Notes: generated by a model from the letters alone, not told the origin. A DNA stretch of 64,000 bases from Cryptomeria japonica (GCF_030272615.1 NC_081413.1:442209038-442273037), one strand, 5' to 3'; positions 1 through 11,893 are shown, counted from the stretch's first letter. Made by a program: numbers and translations.

Positions 1-1101
1 TTTGTCTCTATTTTTGGTCTGACTATTGGAATTGGTTTGGATTGGTTATTTGTGTGTTTCGGTTGTGTATCACATTTAGTTGGTTCAACATTTGGTGATG
101 TAGATGATATCATATGTCCTAGTAAGCCTTTTGGTTACTGGTAAGGGTTCTACCAATAGCGCTTTGATGAAGATCTTTTGGTGAATCTGATAAGTAGTGT
201 TGGTGTGGCTTCTAGAAGGTTATCAGAATGCTGATGGTTATCATGTTCATGTTCCAATTGATTGTGGTATTTCATTTGGCTTATCACAACCTGTTTTGGG
301 TCTGGTGTTATTTTGCTAAGTTATGGACTGGTTTATGTAATGTGTTGGTTAATTCTCCCGATGCGTCACCAGTTGGATTTATTGTTTGGTTTATGTTCTT
401 TTGGTCTTAAGCCGACTTGGTTTATCATTGGTTTGTGGGATTATGTAACGAATCTATTGTATTATCTTGTAGGTGGATGACCTAATTGTTTAGGTGGACC
501 GGATCGTTATAAATATGATGTAAGATTTCTTTGTAGATTGTGGGATTAAGGTTATGGGATTATCTATGTGCTAATAGAGTTGTAATCATATGTAGAGGTT
601 TTGGTCAATCATAGGTGATCGAATTGGGTATGTGAAAGAGGTTTAAGACCTTTGGTATTGAACTTAACTAGAACTATACTTAGGCATAGGAGATTCTATC
701 CTTGCAATTCATTCATCTTACTCGATTGTAGTCTGGATTTATTTTGTAGTCAATGAGGCTCCTTTTGTGATGAGCAGTGCGCTCTAGGCTATTGGCCTTC
801 CTGCATATGCAGGCCCCTCTTATTGTAATCACATACCTATGGCAGAAATATTATCTGACTATGGGTAGGATTCCCACTGTGGTTTTTCCCTTTACCGGGT
901 TTTTCATGTACAAATCATGGGGTTATGTGTTATGGATGGTTTGTAATTGTTCTATGATTTATGCTTATCCTTAATTGTTATATCTTCTATTCTAGTATTT
1001 GGTTCATGCATTCCGATAAAAAATTTTGTGTGCTTAAAGTTTTATAATCTGTTGACAATTGATTCACCCCCCCTCTTAGTTGTCCACCGGTTATCCTAAC
1101 A
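1..1101 (+). repeat. 5' LTR of copia B (partial)
   Basis: It aligns along its whole length with the 3' LTR at 7999-9100 and ends in TATCCTAACA directly before the primer site. A TATA box (TATAAATA) is at 508-515. Differences from the 3' LTR visible by eye are mostly C/T and G/A transitions, as expected for an old methylated element. The first ~124 bp are outside the window. Confidence 0.93.
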
Positions 1102-1103
1102 AT

Positions 1104-1115
1104 TGGTATCAGAGC
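1104..1115 (+). other. Primer binding site, copia B
   Basis: TGGTATCAGAGC lies two bases after the LTR end. It is the standard plant copia site complementary to the 3' end of initiator methionine tRNA, and it fixes the 5' LTR boundary. Confidence 0.95.
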
Positions 1116-1157
1116 TTGGTCCTCTCTGCAGAAGGTTAACCACTTCAGGAAGATCCT

Positions 1158-2140
1158 ATGGCAACTAATAGTTCAACTGCATCTTTTTTCTAGAGAGAAA
1201 CCCCTAAGCTTGATTCAACAAATTATAGGGTATGGAAGATTTAGATGGAAAATCATTTAAGATGTATTGGGAAAGATATTTGGGGAGTCATGGAGAAAGG
1301 CTATAATTCTCATAATCTAACATCTAGCAATACTCCTCCAGCAACCTTGGATAAGGACATTGAGAATGATTGTAGAGCTAGAGAAGCACTCTCAAGTGCA
1401 CTTTCTAATCAACAAATTATAAGATTAACTGACCAAGCATCTGTGAAGGCTATATGGGATAAGTTGGAGGTTCTGAATGAAGGTGGCCCTATTGTTAAAA
1501 TTGCTAAAATTGATGGTTACTAGGTAAGGTAAGATGATTTGAAGATGGAAGAAGATGAAAGGATTACTACTTTTATGGAAAGAGAATGAAATTGTTATGG
1601 GAATTGAGTGATGTGGTGGATCTTTGAGCAGAGATGAGATTGTTTCTAAAGTATTAAGAGCCTTGCCACCAACTTACAAATGAAGGATACTACAATTAAC
1701 AAGCTAAGAACAATGGCTAACACTTCTGTTAATAGGATACTTTGGTTGGAAAATTATCTTCTTTTGAGCTTGAAGAATTTGGTCCTCAAGGAGTTGCAAA
1801 GATTGAATCTTCTTTTCACACATCTACATCATCAACCGGAAAGAGTGATTGGAAAGCTTTATATGCAAAGGAACTGGAGCAAATGATGAAAGAAGATGAT
1901 GAGTTTGAGCAAATTGAAGCCCTATTTGCTAGAAGAGTACCTAAAGGTCTGACAAGAAGTATGAAGGAAAATCACCTTTTAAATGTTTTGCATGTAATAA
2001 GATAGGTCATTTTGCATCTAGATGCCCTGAAAGGAAGTCAAGATATGAAGATAAAGCTAGAAGATCTTTTAGGCCTAACCATGATTATCAAAACACACAT
2101 AAGTATAGGAGAAACAAAGAAAAATCATGTTACTTCGCAG
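1158..2140 (+). pseudogene. Copia B gag (broken)
   Basis: This is a decayed copia gag. The ATG at 1158 follows the primer site by about 40 bp and is the only sensible start. An in-frame TAG at codon 12 (1191-1193) and later stops and frameshifts split the reading frame. Recognisable parts are the UBN2-like gag core (1245-1523, continued in other frames to about 1900) and a zinc knuckle near 1980-2030 (CFACNK, GHFAS, CPE pieces split by a frameshift). The product would be the nucleocapsid/capsid protein that packages the element's RNA. Copia D carries the same gene with a stop at the same codon 12. Confidence 0.85.
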
Positions 2141-2151
2141 ATGAGGAAGGT

Positions 2152-3493
2152 GTGACTGATTCCGATGATGAACTGACACAAGATTCAGCTAGTGGATCCG
2201 ACAGTGGAAAGGAATGGGTATTTTTGGCTATCAAGGAAGATGCTCTAACACCTGTTATTCAAAATGAGGAAAATGCCCTTGCTGCTAAAATTGAAGACAA
2301 GGATGAATGGGTGATAGATAATGGATGTTCACATCATATGACTAGAGATAAAAGGAAGTTTTTATCTTTGCAAGAATTTGATGGTGGACTTGTTAGATTT
2401 GGAGATGACAAAGCATGTATAATCAGAGGAAGAGGAACTATATCATTGGATGGTAAGAATAAAATTGATAATGTTTATTATGTTGAAGGTTTAAGGCATA
2501 ATCTTTTGAGTGTAGTAAAGCTGGTGGATAAGGGATTTCAATTATAGTTCAAGGATGGAAAATGCAAAATAATTCATAGTCATGGATTAGAGATTGCAAC
2601 CGGTACATAGACTAAAGGTAACATCTTTAATTTCAACTCCGGTGAGAAGACATGTTTGATTGCACAATTTAATGAGAGTTGGTTATGGCATAAGAGGTTG
2701 TGTCATGTGAATTTTGATTGCATTGTAAAGATCAGTTAAATTAAGGCTATTAGAGATATACCTAAGATTGTGAAGCTCTATAATCCGATATGTAAGGAAT
2801 GTCAAATGGGAAAGACATTCATAACTTATTTTAAAAGTATAGAAGACAAATCTAATGATGATATTGATCTTATTCATACTGATTTGTGTGGTCCTACTAG
2901 AATAAAGAGTTTTCAGGGTGATAGATATTGTATGATAATCATTGATGATTTCTCTAGAATGACGTGGGTTACTTTTATAAGCGAGAAATCTAAAGCTTTT
3001 GAAAAGTTTAAGATCTTTAAAGCTAAAGTTGAGACAGAGACAAGGTTGAAGATTAAATGCTTAAGGTTAGATCAGGGTGATGAATTCACACCCAGTGAAT
3101 TTAACACTTATTGTGAGAAGCATGGGATAAGGAGACTATTGTCTTCTCCTCGAACACCTCGGCAAAATGGTGTTGTGGAAAGAAAAACATAACTATCTTG
3201 GATGCAACCAAAACTATGATGATGGAAGCTAATTTGTCTCATATCTATTGGAGAGAAGCTATGAGCTTGGCGGTATACACATTCAACAGAGTTCATATCA
3301 AAGGAGACACCGATAAGACATCTTATGAGTTATGGTTTGGTCATACACCTACAACTAAAAATTCAAAATATTTGGTAGTAAATGCTATATTAAAATAGAT
3401 GATTCCATTGCAAACTTTGATCCTAGATGTGATGAAGGGATATTTATTGGTTATTCTAATGAAAGAAAAGCATATAGATGTTATAACAAAAGA
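2152..3493 (+). pseudogene. Copia B protease and integrase region (broken)
   Basis: The open stretch 2152-2547 contains an acidic Ser/Asp-rich linker and the protease core, with the DNGCSHHM motif (usual DSG-CSHHM) near 2315. A GAG-pre-integrase stretch with WHKRLCH lies near 2690. The integrase core at 2770-3400 has the first Asp in IHTDLCGP, an LDQGDEF motif around the second Asp, and the GVVERK glutamate. Stops at 2548, 2608, 2740 and 3190 break it. The reading frame is interrupted at 3493 by the LINE-like insertion and resumes at 5700. Confidence 0.87.
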
Positions 3494-3495
3494 AA

Positions 3496-3774
3496 GTTTG
3501 GTTGGAGTCTGACTTGCTAAACACTATCAATTGGCTGAGTGGACGCACAAATCATAGCTAGACAATAGGTAACTTGATCAAGGATTGCTGAGATATAATT
3601 AATGAGTTGTCAGATTTCAAAATATCGCATGTATACCAGGAAGGAAACAAGGTGGCAGATCTACTGGCCAATCTGGCGATGGGATATGTGGCAACCAAAT
3701 GGTGGAGCAGCAGGGATGCTTTCCCCAAAAATCAGTACGAGCTAGCCCGTGATGATTACTGCGTTAATCAATGA
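3496..3774 (+). pseudogene. LINE RNase H C-terminal fragment
   Basis: Read in one frame with a single internal TAG, this is the C-terminal half of an RNase H type I domain of the kind fused to plant LINE reverse transcriptases. It has WLESDLL with the acidic residue, a hydrophobic helix, KISHVYQEGNKVADLLANLA with the late His and Asp, and a stop at 3772-3774. The N-terminal half and the reverse transcriptase are missing through 5' truncation. It would degrade the RNA strand of the element's RNA-DNA hybrid. Confidence 0.8.
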
Positions 3775-3995
3775 TATTTCATCATGAATTGATTGATTTG
3801 ATGGGGAAATGACTCTTTTTGGTTTTCCCTAACCGAAGATCTAGAAACGTTCCTGGTGACTGGATTTCTCATCTTATTTTGTGGCCCTTTTTTTGCCACT
3901 GTTTGGATACTTTTCTAATGTGGCCCATTTCCTGCGACTGGTCAGTGCCTTCTCTGGTGTGGCTTATTTTCTGCTATTTAGAGACTAGGAGCATA

Positions 3996-5519
3996 ATGGG
4001 TGGGGACAAGAATAGGCAAGAGCCCTCTACTTGTGAGAAATGGAAGAAAAATAAAGATGTGTGGCAGGAAGTCATTGATGGGGGAATCATCCCCTACTTG
4101 GATTGACTTCATGGCCCTTCTCCTTTGCTCATAGAGGCTTCCGTCAGCGGGTGGAAAAAAGGGAGTCTCAGGGCTTATGGCACCAATTATCAGATTGATC
4201 AAACCCTGGTGGCGATGGTCACTGGTCTGGCGACCACTGGTAGAAGATTCTATAGGGATAGGAAACCCAAGGAGGAGGACTTGATGAGTTTCTTTGACAA
4301 AGACAAAGAGCGCTCTAGAGTTACTAAGATGGCTGATGGCAGATACAACAAAAAAAGATCTTATGGCTCCTTGGGCTGACATGGCCGAGTTCATAATGAG
4401 GTATATTACGCTTGATGGCAGATATGCTAGCATCTTTTCCTATCATTTCACCATTTTAAATCACTTTAGGCATGGTAAAATTATTTATGTTCCTTTCTAT
4501 CTGGCCTCCTCTCTTGAAAATAGCTTGGAAAAACATTTGGAGAATCCTAACAACCCTGTTCTCCATGAGGGACTCATTGTGCTCATCATGGACTACACTA
4601 AATCCCTTGAAATTGTGCCCCCTCCTTCCGACTGGCCATCAGACTGATATCCATGAGGTCTATGACTTGGAAATGGACTTGAAAGAAAGTGGGGTTCCTC
4701 TTGATGACCCTGACTATAAACCTGTGGAGGAAGGGGAGATGATGGTCACCCCTGGGACATTTAGCAGCAAGAATCCTCCCAAATGGGCGGCTAGCAAATA
4801 CAAAACCACCAACAAACTGATCTCTAAGGTCGAGCCCCTCTATAAAAAGAAAAATTTGGTAGTAAGGACAATATTTCAAAGATTACGGAGCAAGGAATTA
4901 AATTGGACATCCCTATCAATGTCCAGAAAGAAAAATAGGGGACCATGGCCAACAAATAGAACACTAGGATTTAGAGGACTGGTAACCTAATGAATCTAGT
5001 TATGGAAGTTACCAGAAGCCAGGAAAGCTGTTGGAAGTGGGTTGAGCACGAGATTGATACCCTCAAAGTGGGGGTTAAAGAGATTATTGATATCTTCACT
5101 GCTTCCCCTGAGCCTAGTAAACCTGAGAAACTCATGATTATGACCAAAAAGCTCTCCTAGGATGTTGAGGTGATGAAATGCAATCATGAACAAAGGATTA
5201 AACAAGTTGAGAAGTCTATGGTGGAGATTAAGAAAAATCTCAAGAACCTAGTTGACATAAGAAAAGAAGCCATGAACAATAGTATTGAGGGGCTTGAAAA
5301 GATTAATGCCATGGTTGTTGATTACAGATCCTACCACAGTGAACTGGTGACAGATCTTGGAGGGGAAGATATGGATGCTAGTGACAGCAAAACCATTGGT
5401 CCCAGTTCCAAAACCAGAAGCAGAAGCAGCAACAAGGGTACCTCCAAATTCATTAAGGAGGAGCTGAAGGAAATCAACAGGGTTTCCATCCAGAAGAACA
5501 GAGATCTGGTGCTCTCTTA
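3996..5519 (+). pseudogene. Unknown coiled-coil gene downstream of LINE RNase H
   Basis: Four open stretches in shifting frames make one broken gene of roughly 500 codons: 3996-4379 (TGA at 4104-4106), then 4340-4647, 4630-4990 and 4991-5519 (TAG near 5158). The N-terminal part has SGWKKGSLRAYG, VTGL and FYRDRK motifs. The middle has YITLDGRYASIFSYHF and LNHFRHGK. From memory this resembles a multi-copy plant repeat protein family of unknown function, which I cannot name. The C-terminal ~110 residues are charged and likely coiled coil, ending in a Ser/Arg/Lys-rich segment. It lies 220 bp after the RNase H stop and before the A-rich tail, so it was probably part of the retroposed RNA. Confidence 0.6.
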
Positions 5520-5699
5520 ATTGAGAGTTTTTTCTTCTGTTTTGTCTTGTTTTTTTGCATTTCCTTTGTTTTCGTGACTACTCGGGGATGCTCCCCTATT
5601 TTGATGTTGGTTCATGTCTGTTGGCTGATGGCCGGTTGTTGTAAAGATTTTGGTTTTGGGTCCATGTAAAACCCACTTAACTTTATCAAAAATAAAAGA
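5520..5699 (+). other. 3' end and target duplication of LINE-like insertion
   Basis: This is a T-rich untranslated tail after the last stop, ending ACTTTATCAAAAATAAAAGA. The final AAAAGA repeats the six bases at 3488-3493. No clear polyadenylation signal beyond the AATAAA at 5691 is seen. Confidence 0.6.
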
Positions 5700-7578
5700 T
5701 TGCAGAGAATTGTGGGAAGTGTTAATGTCAAGGTGGATGAGCTATACAGAGGTTAAATCAGAACTTATGAGAGAGAACCAAAAATGGAGATGATCATAGC
5801 TAAACCAGTAGCACCTATACTAGAATAAAATGTTGAACTAATTACCTTGGTAGTATCAGAAAATTCAACAGTAACTGAAGATCAGAGCAGAGGAATAAAA
5901 AGTCAGAAGACTCCTAGGTATGTAAGGTTAAATCATTCTGAAGATCAGATCATTGGAGATAAGAACAAAGGATTAATGACAAGAAGATGGTTGGCAACTG
6001 ATGAGGTATGTTTAATTTCTCAACTTGAACTAGCATCATTTATTGAAGCTTGTAAAGATGAATTTTGGATGAAAGCTATGGAAGAGGAACTAGATCAAAT
6101 TTAGAAGAACAAAACATGGACTTTAGTTCCCCAGCCAAAAAATAAGAATGTTATTGGAACTAAATGTGTTTTTAGGAATAAATTGAATGAGGATTGATAA
6201 GTTGTGAGGAATAAGGCTAGATTGGTATGTAAAGAATATTCTCAGAAGGAAGGAATTGATTATGATGAGACTTTTGCTCTGGTAGCTAGGATTGAAGTTG
6301 TGAAATTATTTCTTGCTTATGCTGCCCATAAGAAATACAAGGTTTATCATATGGATGTTAAGTGTGAATTTTTGAATGGAGATCTTGAAGAGGAAGTTTA
6401 CAATGAGCAACCTGAAAGCTTTATATGGATTAAAACAAGCCCACAGAGCTTGGTATGCTAAATTGGACAAATATCTTTTGAAGCTTGGTTTCACTAAAGT
6501 TAATGCTAACAATAACTTATATTATAAAATTATTGATGATGACATATTGATTGTTCAGGTCTTTGTTGATGATATCATTTTTGGAGGTGAGGATATGTTA
6601 TGTATGGAATTCTCTGAAAATATGAAGAATGAAATTGAGATGTCTATGATTGGGGAGATGATTTTTTTTTAGGTTTATAGATTACTCAGAATGATAAAGG
6701 TATTTTCATCTATTAAACTAAGTATGCTAGAGAGTTGTTGAATAAATTTGGTATGGAAAATTCCAAAAAGGTTGGTACCCCTTTGGTTACAAGTGAGAAA
6801 TTGACAAACAATGATGCATCAGCTCTGATAAATCCTACAAGGTATAGATCTATGATTGGAGGTTTGTTATATCTGACTCAGACAAGACTAGATATAATGA
6901 ATGCTGTTTGTATTGTATCAAGATGTCAGAGTGATCCTAGAGAGAATTAGGAGAGTGCGGTGAAAAGGATTTCAGGTATTTGCAAGGAACAACTAAGTAT
7001 GGTTTGTGGTATCCTAAAAATGATGACTTTACACTATGTGCATATACAAATGCTTACTAGGTTGGAGATGTTTATGATGAAAAGAGCACATCCGGTGGAG
7101 CTTTCTTTTTTGGAAAGAAACTTGTTTCATGGATCAACAAGAAACAGTCATGTACTTCTTTATCTACTACTGAAGTTGAGTATGTTGCTACTGCTACTAA
7201 CTATACACAAGTTATATGGATGAAGCAAATGTTGAAGGATATAAGGGTGGATTATAATGAACCAATAGTTATTCACTGTGATAACTCTAGTGCTATTGAC
7301 ATATCATAGAATCTAGTATTTCATTCTAAGACTAATCACATTTCTCTCAATTATGATTTTCTGAAGGAGAAGGTGGAAGCAAATGAGGTCAAACTAGTTT
7401 ATGTGAACACTAAAGAACAAATTGTAGATATCTTCAGTAAACCTTTGTCTAAGGAATCATTTGAATATTTCAGAGACAGATTGAGAGTTTCTGCCCCTCC
7501 GGTAGAAACTTTAGTGATGTTGATTTGCATCAGTCTGGTATGCATTTATCAGAATTATTATTCATTTCTAGATTGATG
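5700..7578 (+). pseudogene. Copia B RT and RNase H (broken)
   Basis: This is pol continued after the LINE-like insertion. The open stretch 5847-6104 is the linker and RT start (FIEACKDEFWMKAMEEELDQ). The part at 6204-6415 has the [18 protein letters not shown] palm motif and FLNGDLEEEVYNEQPE. A deletion of about 50 bp relative to copia D follows. The stretch at 6430-6672 carries the catalytic FVDDIIFGG (usual YVDD). RNase H runs from about 7080 to 7575, with LSTTEVEYVA, the HCDNSSAIDIS segment and a NTKEQIVDIFSKPL end. Stops at 6102, 6196, 6670, 6711 and 7309 and several frameshifts make it non-functional. Confidence 0.87.
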
Positions 7579-7589
7579 TGGTGGTGCTA

Positions 7590-7874
7590 CTACTCAGGGG
7601 GAGTAGTCAGTTGTGTGTTTCAGAGGTTTTATGACTTTTATTTGATGTTTATGTCAGATTTTTGGCATTGATTTTAAAAGGGGGAGAGATAGTTATGTGA
7701 AAAAAAGAGATTAACAGGGATACCATTCACAAGGAGGAGTTTGGTCTGTTGGTTTGAAACTTCATTGTCATATCATTTTGGGGAGATTGTTGGATGTCTT
7801 CCATTGGGGGAGACTTGTTTGGCACTTGGATGTTTTTCACATATGGTGTTTCCATCAATACCAAAGGGTGAGAT
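7590..7874 (+). other. Multiplied polypurine tracts before 3' LTR, copia B
   Basis: The stretch holds several G-rich purine runs: CAGGGGGAG at 7595-7603, AAAAGGGGGAGAGAT at 7676-7690, TTGGGGAGATTGTTGG at 7778-7793, TTGGGGGAGAC at 7804-7814, and the functional-position AAAGGGTGAGA at 7863-7873 directly before the LTR. One copy even repeats the first bases of the LTR. Multiplied polypurine tracts are known from Sireviruses. No coding is seen here. Confidence 0.7.
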
Positions 7875-9100
7875 TGTTGGAAATTTGGTGGAATTGATTA
7901 TTTGTTTGCATTGATGTTTGTCATTGATGTCAACACTAGATTTTTTGTTGTCTACTGACTTCTAGTAGAGTGGTTGGATTATCATGTTGATCTGGATATT
8001 TGTCTCCGGTTTTGGTCCGGCTGTTGGAATTGGTTTGGATTGGTTATTCATGTGTTTCTGATGTGTATGACATTCAGTTGGTTCAATATTTGGTGATATG
8101 TATGCTACCATATGTTTTGGCAAGAGTTTTGGTTACTGGTAAGAGTTCTACCGACAATGCTTTGATGAAGATCTTTTCGCATGAATCCGATAAGTGTTGT
8201 TGGTGCAACTTCTAGAAGGTTATTAAGATGCCAATGGTTATCATGTTTGTGTTCCAGTTGATCATGGTCTTTCATTTGGATTACGGAGACCTATTTTGGG
8301 TTTGGTGTTATTCTGCTAGGTTATAGACTGGTTTATGTAACATATTGGTTGATGCTACCGATGCGTCACCAGTTGGATTTATTGTTTGTTTTATGTTGTT
8401 TTGGTCTTAGGTTGACTTGGTTTTATCATTGGTTTATAGGATTATGTAACAGATCTATTGTATTATCTTTTAGGTGGCTAACCTAATTGTTTAGGTCCCG
8501 GGTTGGTATAAATATGATGTAAGATCTCTGTGTAGATCTTGGGATTAAGGTTATGGGATTAGCTATGTGAGAATAAAGTTTTAATCATATGCAGAGGTTT
8601 TTGTCAATCATAGGTGATCAAATTGGGTATGTGAAAGAGGTTTAAGACCTCCAGTGTTGAGCCTAATCAAAATTGTACTCAAGCATAGAAGATGTTATTC
8701 TTCCAGTTCATTCATCTTTCCGCATTGTAGTCTGGATTTACTTTGTAGTCAGTGAGGCTCCTTTTGTGATGAGCAGTGCACTCTAGGATATTGGCTTTCC
8801 TGCATGTATAGGCTCCTCTTATTATAATCACATACTTGTTGCAGAAGTATTATCTGACTTTGGGTAAGCTTCCCACCATGGTTTTTCCCTTTACTGGGTT
8901 TTCCACGTACAAATCATGGTGTTATGTGTTATGGATGTTTGGTAATTGTTCTATGATTTATGTTTATGCTTAATTATTATATCTGCTATTCCGATATTTG
9001 GTTTATGCATTATGGTAAAAGGTTTTTTGTGCTTAAAGTTTAATAATCTATTGAGAACTGATTCACTCCCCCTCTTAGCTGTCCACCAGTTATCCTAACA
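7875..9100 (+). repeat. 3' LTR of copia B
   Basis: The 1226 bp LTR starts TGTTGGAAATTTGG right after the polypurine tract and ends TATCCTAACA. The TATA box TATAAATA is at 8507-8514. The base after the LTR (9101) resumes the minus-strand copia A in its RNase H region. The other side of the target duplication is outside the window. Confidence 0.93.
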
Positions 9101-10141
9101 GTGTCTACCTTTTCCAACTTCACCTTTCCATCTTCCACCATATCATGAAAAATGAAACTGCACATTGATGTGCTTTGTTTGGCATGGAAAGTAGGATTTT
9201 TGCCGAGCAAATGACATTCAGGCTGTCACAATAGATAGTGATATGTCCCACATTAAAAGAAATGTTCAAACGAAGTCTCTTAAGCAAAATTTCCTCTTTG
9301 CAAACATGAGTAGTTACCCTATACTCAACTTTAGTTGTAGATAAAGTGACCACAACTTGTCACTTACTCATCCAACTTAGTGCAAAACCAAACATCATGA
9401 ACACATATCCATTAGTGGATCTTGTGATATCAATATCACCTACCCAATCAAAGTCCACATATCCACAAATACTCAAGTAATTATGAGGTCCAGTAGGATT
9501 ACCATGAAATCATAGGGAATACTCAGAAGTTCTCTGCAAATATCTGAACACTCTCTTCACTACATCCTAATGCACCCATCCAAAATTAGCCATAAACCAA
9601 TTAAGGACTCTCATTGCTTTTTCAATGTCAGGCCTCATAAAATCCATAGCATACATTAAGCTACCAACTACACTTGCATAAGGAACTCTGGTCATATCCT
9701 CCATCTTGGTAGGAGACTTTGGACAATCCTCCGCATAAACCTGTGTCCCCTTTAGAACGGGAACAAAAAATTGTCTATAATCTATCATGCTGAATCTCTA
9801 CAACACATAGTTCACATACTTTCTCTGGATGATCCAAATCTTTCTGCGAGCTCTATCTCTTCTTATCTCCATTCCCAGAATATACCTCGCTTCATTTAGA
9901 TCTTTCATGTCAAACTATACTAACAACTGAGACTTCAAATCTAAAATCATTTTCTTCCCATTCCCAATGAACAACATATCATCCATGTACAAGAAAATAA
10001 TGAGAATATGACCATTCTCAGATTTATAATAAGCACAATGGTTAGATTTAGATCTCTAAAATCTCAAAGACAACACATAGGTGTTGAATTTCTAGTACCA
10101 CATCCTAGGAGATCACTTACTTGACCATAAAGAGATTTCTT
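9101..10141 (-). pseudogene. Copia A fragment: RT end and RNase H
   Basis: On the minus strand this is the C-terminal part of a copia pol of a different lineage from B, C and D. The RT catalytic motif YMDDMLF is near 9965-9990. The RT-RNase H connection (9567-9788) has RVPYASVVGSLMYAM and MRPDIEKAMRV. RNase H (9120-9353) has VTLSTTKVEY, and the coding reaches VEDGKVKLE before copia B cuts it at 9101. The upstream end at 10141 is cut by copia C, and the same gene continues at 17584. Stops and frameshifts are frequent, consistent with this being the oldest layer. Confidence 0.85.
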
Positions 10142-11650
10142 TGATAACTCAATGATGAACAAATAGTACTAACCTAGTACTAAGAGAGGGGGGTGAATCA
10201 GTACAGCCAAAATACAGTCCTAAACTAGTCTAACAGCAGACACTTCAAATGACTGGCAAACAGTGACACCGGTTTGAAACAGAGTGCAACCGATAAAGCT
10301 AAGAATGATAGAGACAAGAATTAACTAGTTACTCACTTAGCTTTTCACTCAAGTCAAGACTACCCTACCATTTAACCCTTATGCATAAATAGGTAATCTA
10401 TCATCAGATCATAATAGCAGCTAGTTCAACATGTTTTATTGATAGACATAAAACACAGAACCATCATATGCTTGACAGACAGTAGCAAAGCATCACAAGA
10501 TAAAAGCATCACACATGACACACATATTTTTCAAGTGGAAACCCAACTAGGAAAAACCACGGTGGGGATGAATACCCACAAGCTATTTTTGAACTCTTTA
10601 GAAGTCCGCTTTATCAGGAGCCTTGTTTGGTTAGAGACAATATAATAGATTCTGCTAGGAAACAATCCTTATAGAGATCACCTGGTTAAGAGATGGCTAG
10701 AATACCCGGTTAAGGGTTAAACCCTGTTAAAGGTTACCTTGTTGGAGGATTTCAAGAACTCAATAGCTTTGAATTACCCTGTTAAAGGATTTACAACAAG
10801 CCAGTCAAGGCTACCCTGTTAAGGGATTTTCCAACTATTGAGGTGGTTAGAGATCAACAGGTATTACAATGATCTGGTAACAACACTCAATGCCAATGCA
10901 GATCCGCTTAAGCTCCTCTTCACCTTCTGCACTTACACTCTGCACATATCACTTCTCTCCTTTTGGTTTGGCAAGAATCACGTATCCCTTCTCTTGGATA
11001 CACACACACAACTTTTGCCAACAACCTCAGAAAGAGACACAACATCAACCTTATAGGAAAACAGATAGGTTGGTAGCATAAATCCTAAACCCTAAACCTG
11101 TTAGGTTAAGGAATTCAAATGGTACAATCCTGACCGTTGAGAACACTGTATTAAATGTGGTAGTTCTTGATCCAATCTCAAGACATTCTCCATCGTCTAT
11201 TTCCACCGATTTTATGAAGGCTGATAACCCATAACACGTTATCATCATTCTATAGACTTCTCACATTCCCGAGGTAGATAGGAACAATCTCCTTCATGCA
11301 AGATCCTTCACATGCACAAGGCTTACATGGCAACATGATCTGTTCTTTGTTACCATGCTAACTCATCACACAAAGTCACCGGTTGAGCCACATAGGCTTG
11401 AAGCACTTCAACCGGAAACCCTAAAGTTGAGACTACCAATCGGTAGTCATACAACGCTTCCATGTGTCGGTTCCCATAACCATATGCCGGTTCACCTTGA
11501 ACAAGCAGACCGCTTCACTTTGGTACAAATGTCGGTTCACAGTGTTATACTGGTTCTCTCATATGCTGGTTCTCACCTCTTTAGCATATTGACATCAATG
11601 ACAACATACAATGTCATTATGTCCTCATACCAGTTCACATAATGCCAAGA
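10142..11650 (-). repeat. 3' LTR of copia C
   Basis: The LTR begins (in + view) TGATAACTCAATGATG, and its other end is TGCCAAGA where the 5' LTR has TGCCAACA, so the terminal dinucleotide is mutated. Several ACCCTGTTAAAGG-like short repeats lie at 10690-10830. A degenerate plant telomere-like double repeat (CCTAAACCCTAAAC) is at 11084-11097. A G-rich run near 10186 matches the start of many related LTRs. Confidence 0.93.
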
Positions 11651-11890
11651 ATCTCCCCCTTTGGCATTGATGGCAATATACAAAGATATCTCTCCACTTC
11701 ACATCTTCTCCCCCAATTTCTGCAGATATCTTCTCCGCTTCACATCTTCTCCCCCTTTGACAACAATGCCAAAGTGAAGGCACAAGCTTCCATGTTCCAT
11801 TATGCTGCTCCCCCTGAGGAGTAGCATCCTTCAACACATCAATCCAAAATAAATTTGACTATGCAATACCTGATTGATGTGGAGCATATG
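11651..11890 (-). other. Polypurine tracts and 3' untranslated stretch, copia C
   Basis: On the minus strand AAAGGGGGAGAT at 11651-11662 is the tract that abuts the 3' LTR. Further G-rich copies are at about 11709-11716, 11748-11760 (CAAAGGGGGAGAA) and 11808-11817, and the AGATGTGAAG segment next to them is repeated. This is the multiplied polypurine arrangement also seen in copia B and D. Confidence 0.75.
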
Positions 11891-11893
11891 CTT

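Larger units (their letters stand above)
3494..5693 (+). mobile_element. LINE-like insertion in copia B
   Basis: The sister copy copia D runs without a break from AACAAAAGA into TTGCAG (56752 onward), so this 2.2 kb is extra. The duplication AAAAGA flanks it at 3488-3493 and 5694-5699. It is partly ambiguous because the insert ends in an A-rich tail after TTTATC. The left end encodes the last ~90 residues of a LINE-type RNase H, so the copy is 5' truncated, as LINEs usually are. Unusually, another 1.5 kb broken gene follows before the A-rich end. Target duplication, truncation and tail together support retroposition. Confidence 0.8.
1..9100 (+). mobile_element. Copia B, Ty1/copia element (5' end cut by window)
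   Basis: This is an LTR retrotransposon on the + strand. Its parts in order are a partial 5' LTR, a Met-tRNA-type primer site, broken gag and pol (protease, integrase, RT, RNase H in copia order), a 3' untranslated stretch with several G-rich polypurine copies, and a complete 3' LTR. Window base 1 aligns with base 125 of the 3' LTR, so about 124 bp of the 5' LTR lie outside. The element sits in the RNase H region of the minus-strand copia A, whose sequence resumes at 9101. A LINE-like insertion occupies 3494-5693. The same family appears again as copia D. It is dead: gag and pol carry many stops and a roughly 50 bp deletion in RT near 6413. Confidence 0.93.

Noticed and set aside
1104-1115. 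tRNA gene fragments at the primer sites
   Set aside because: Only the 12-base complement of the tRNA 3' end is present, as expected for a primer site; there is no cloverleaf sequence around it.
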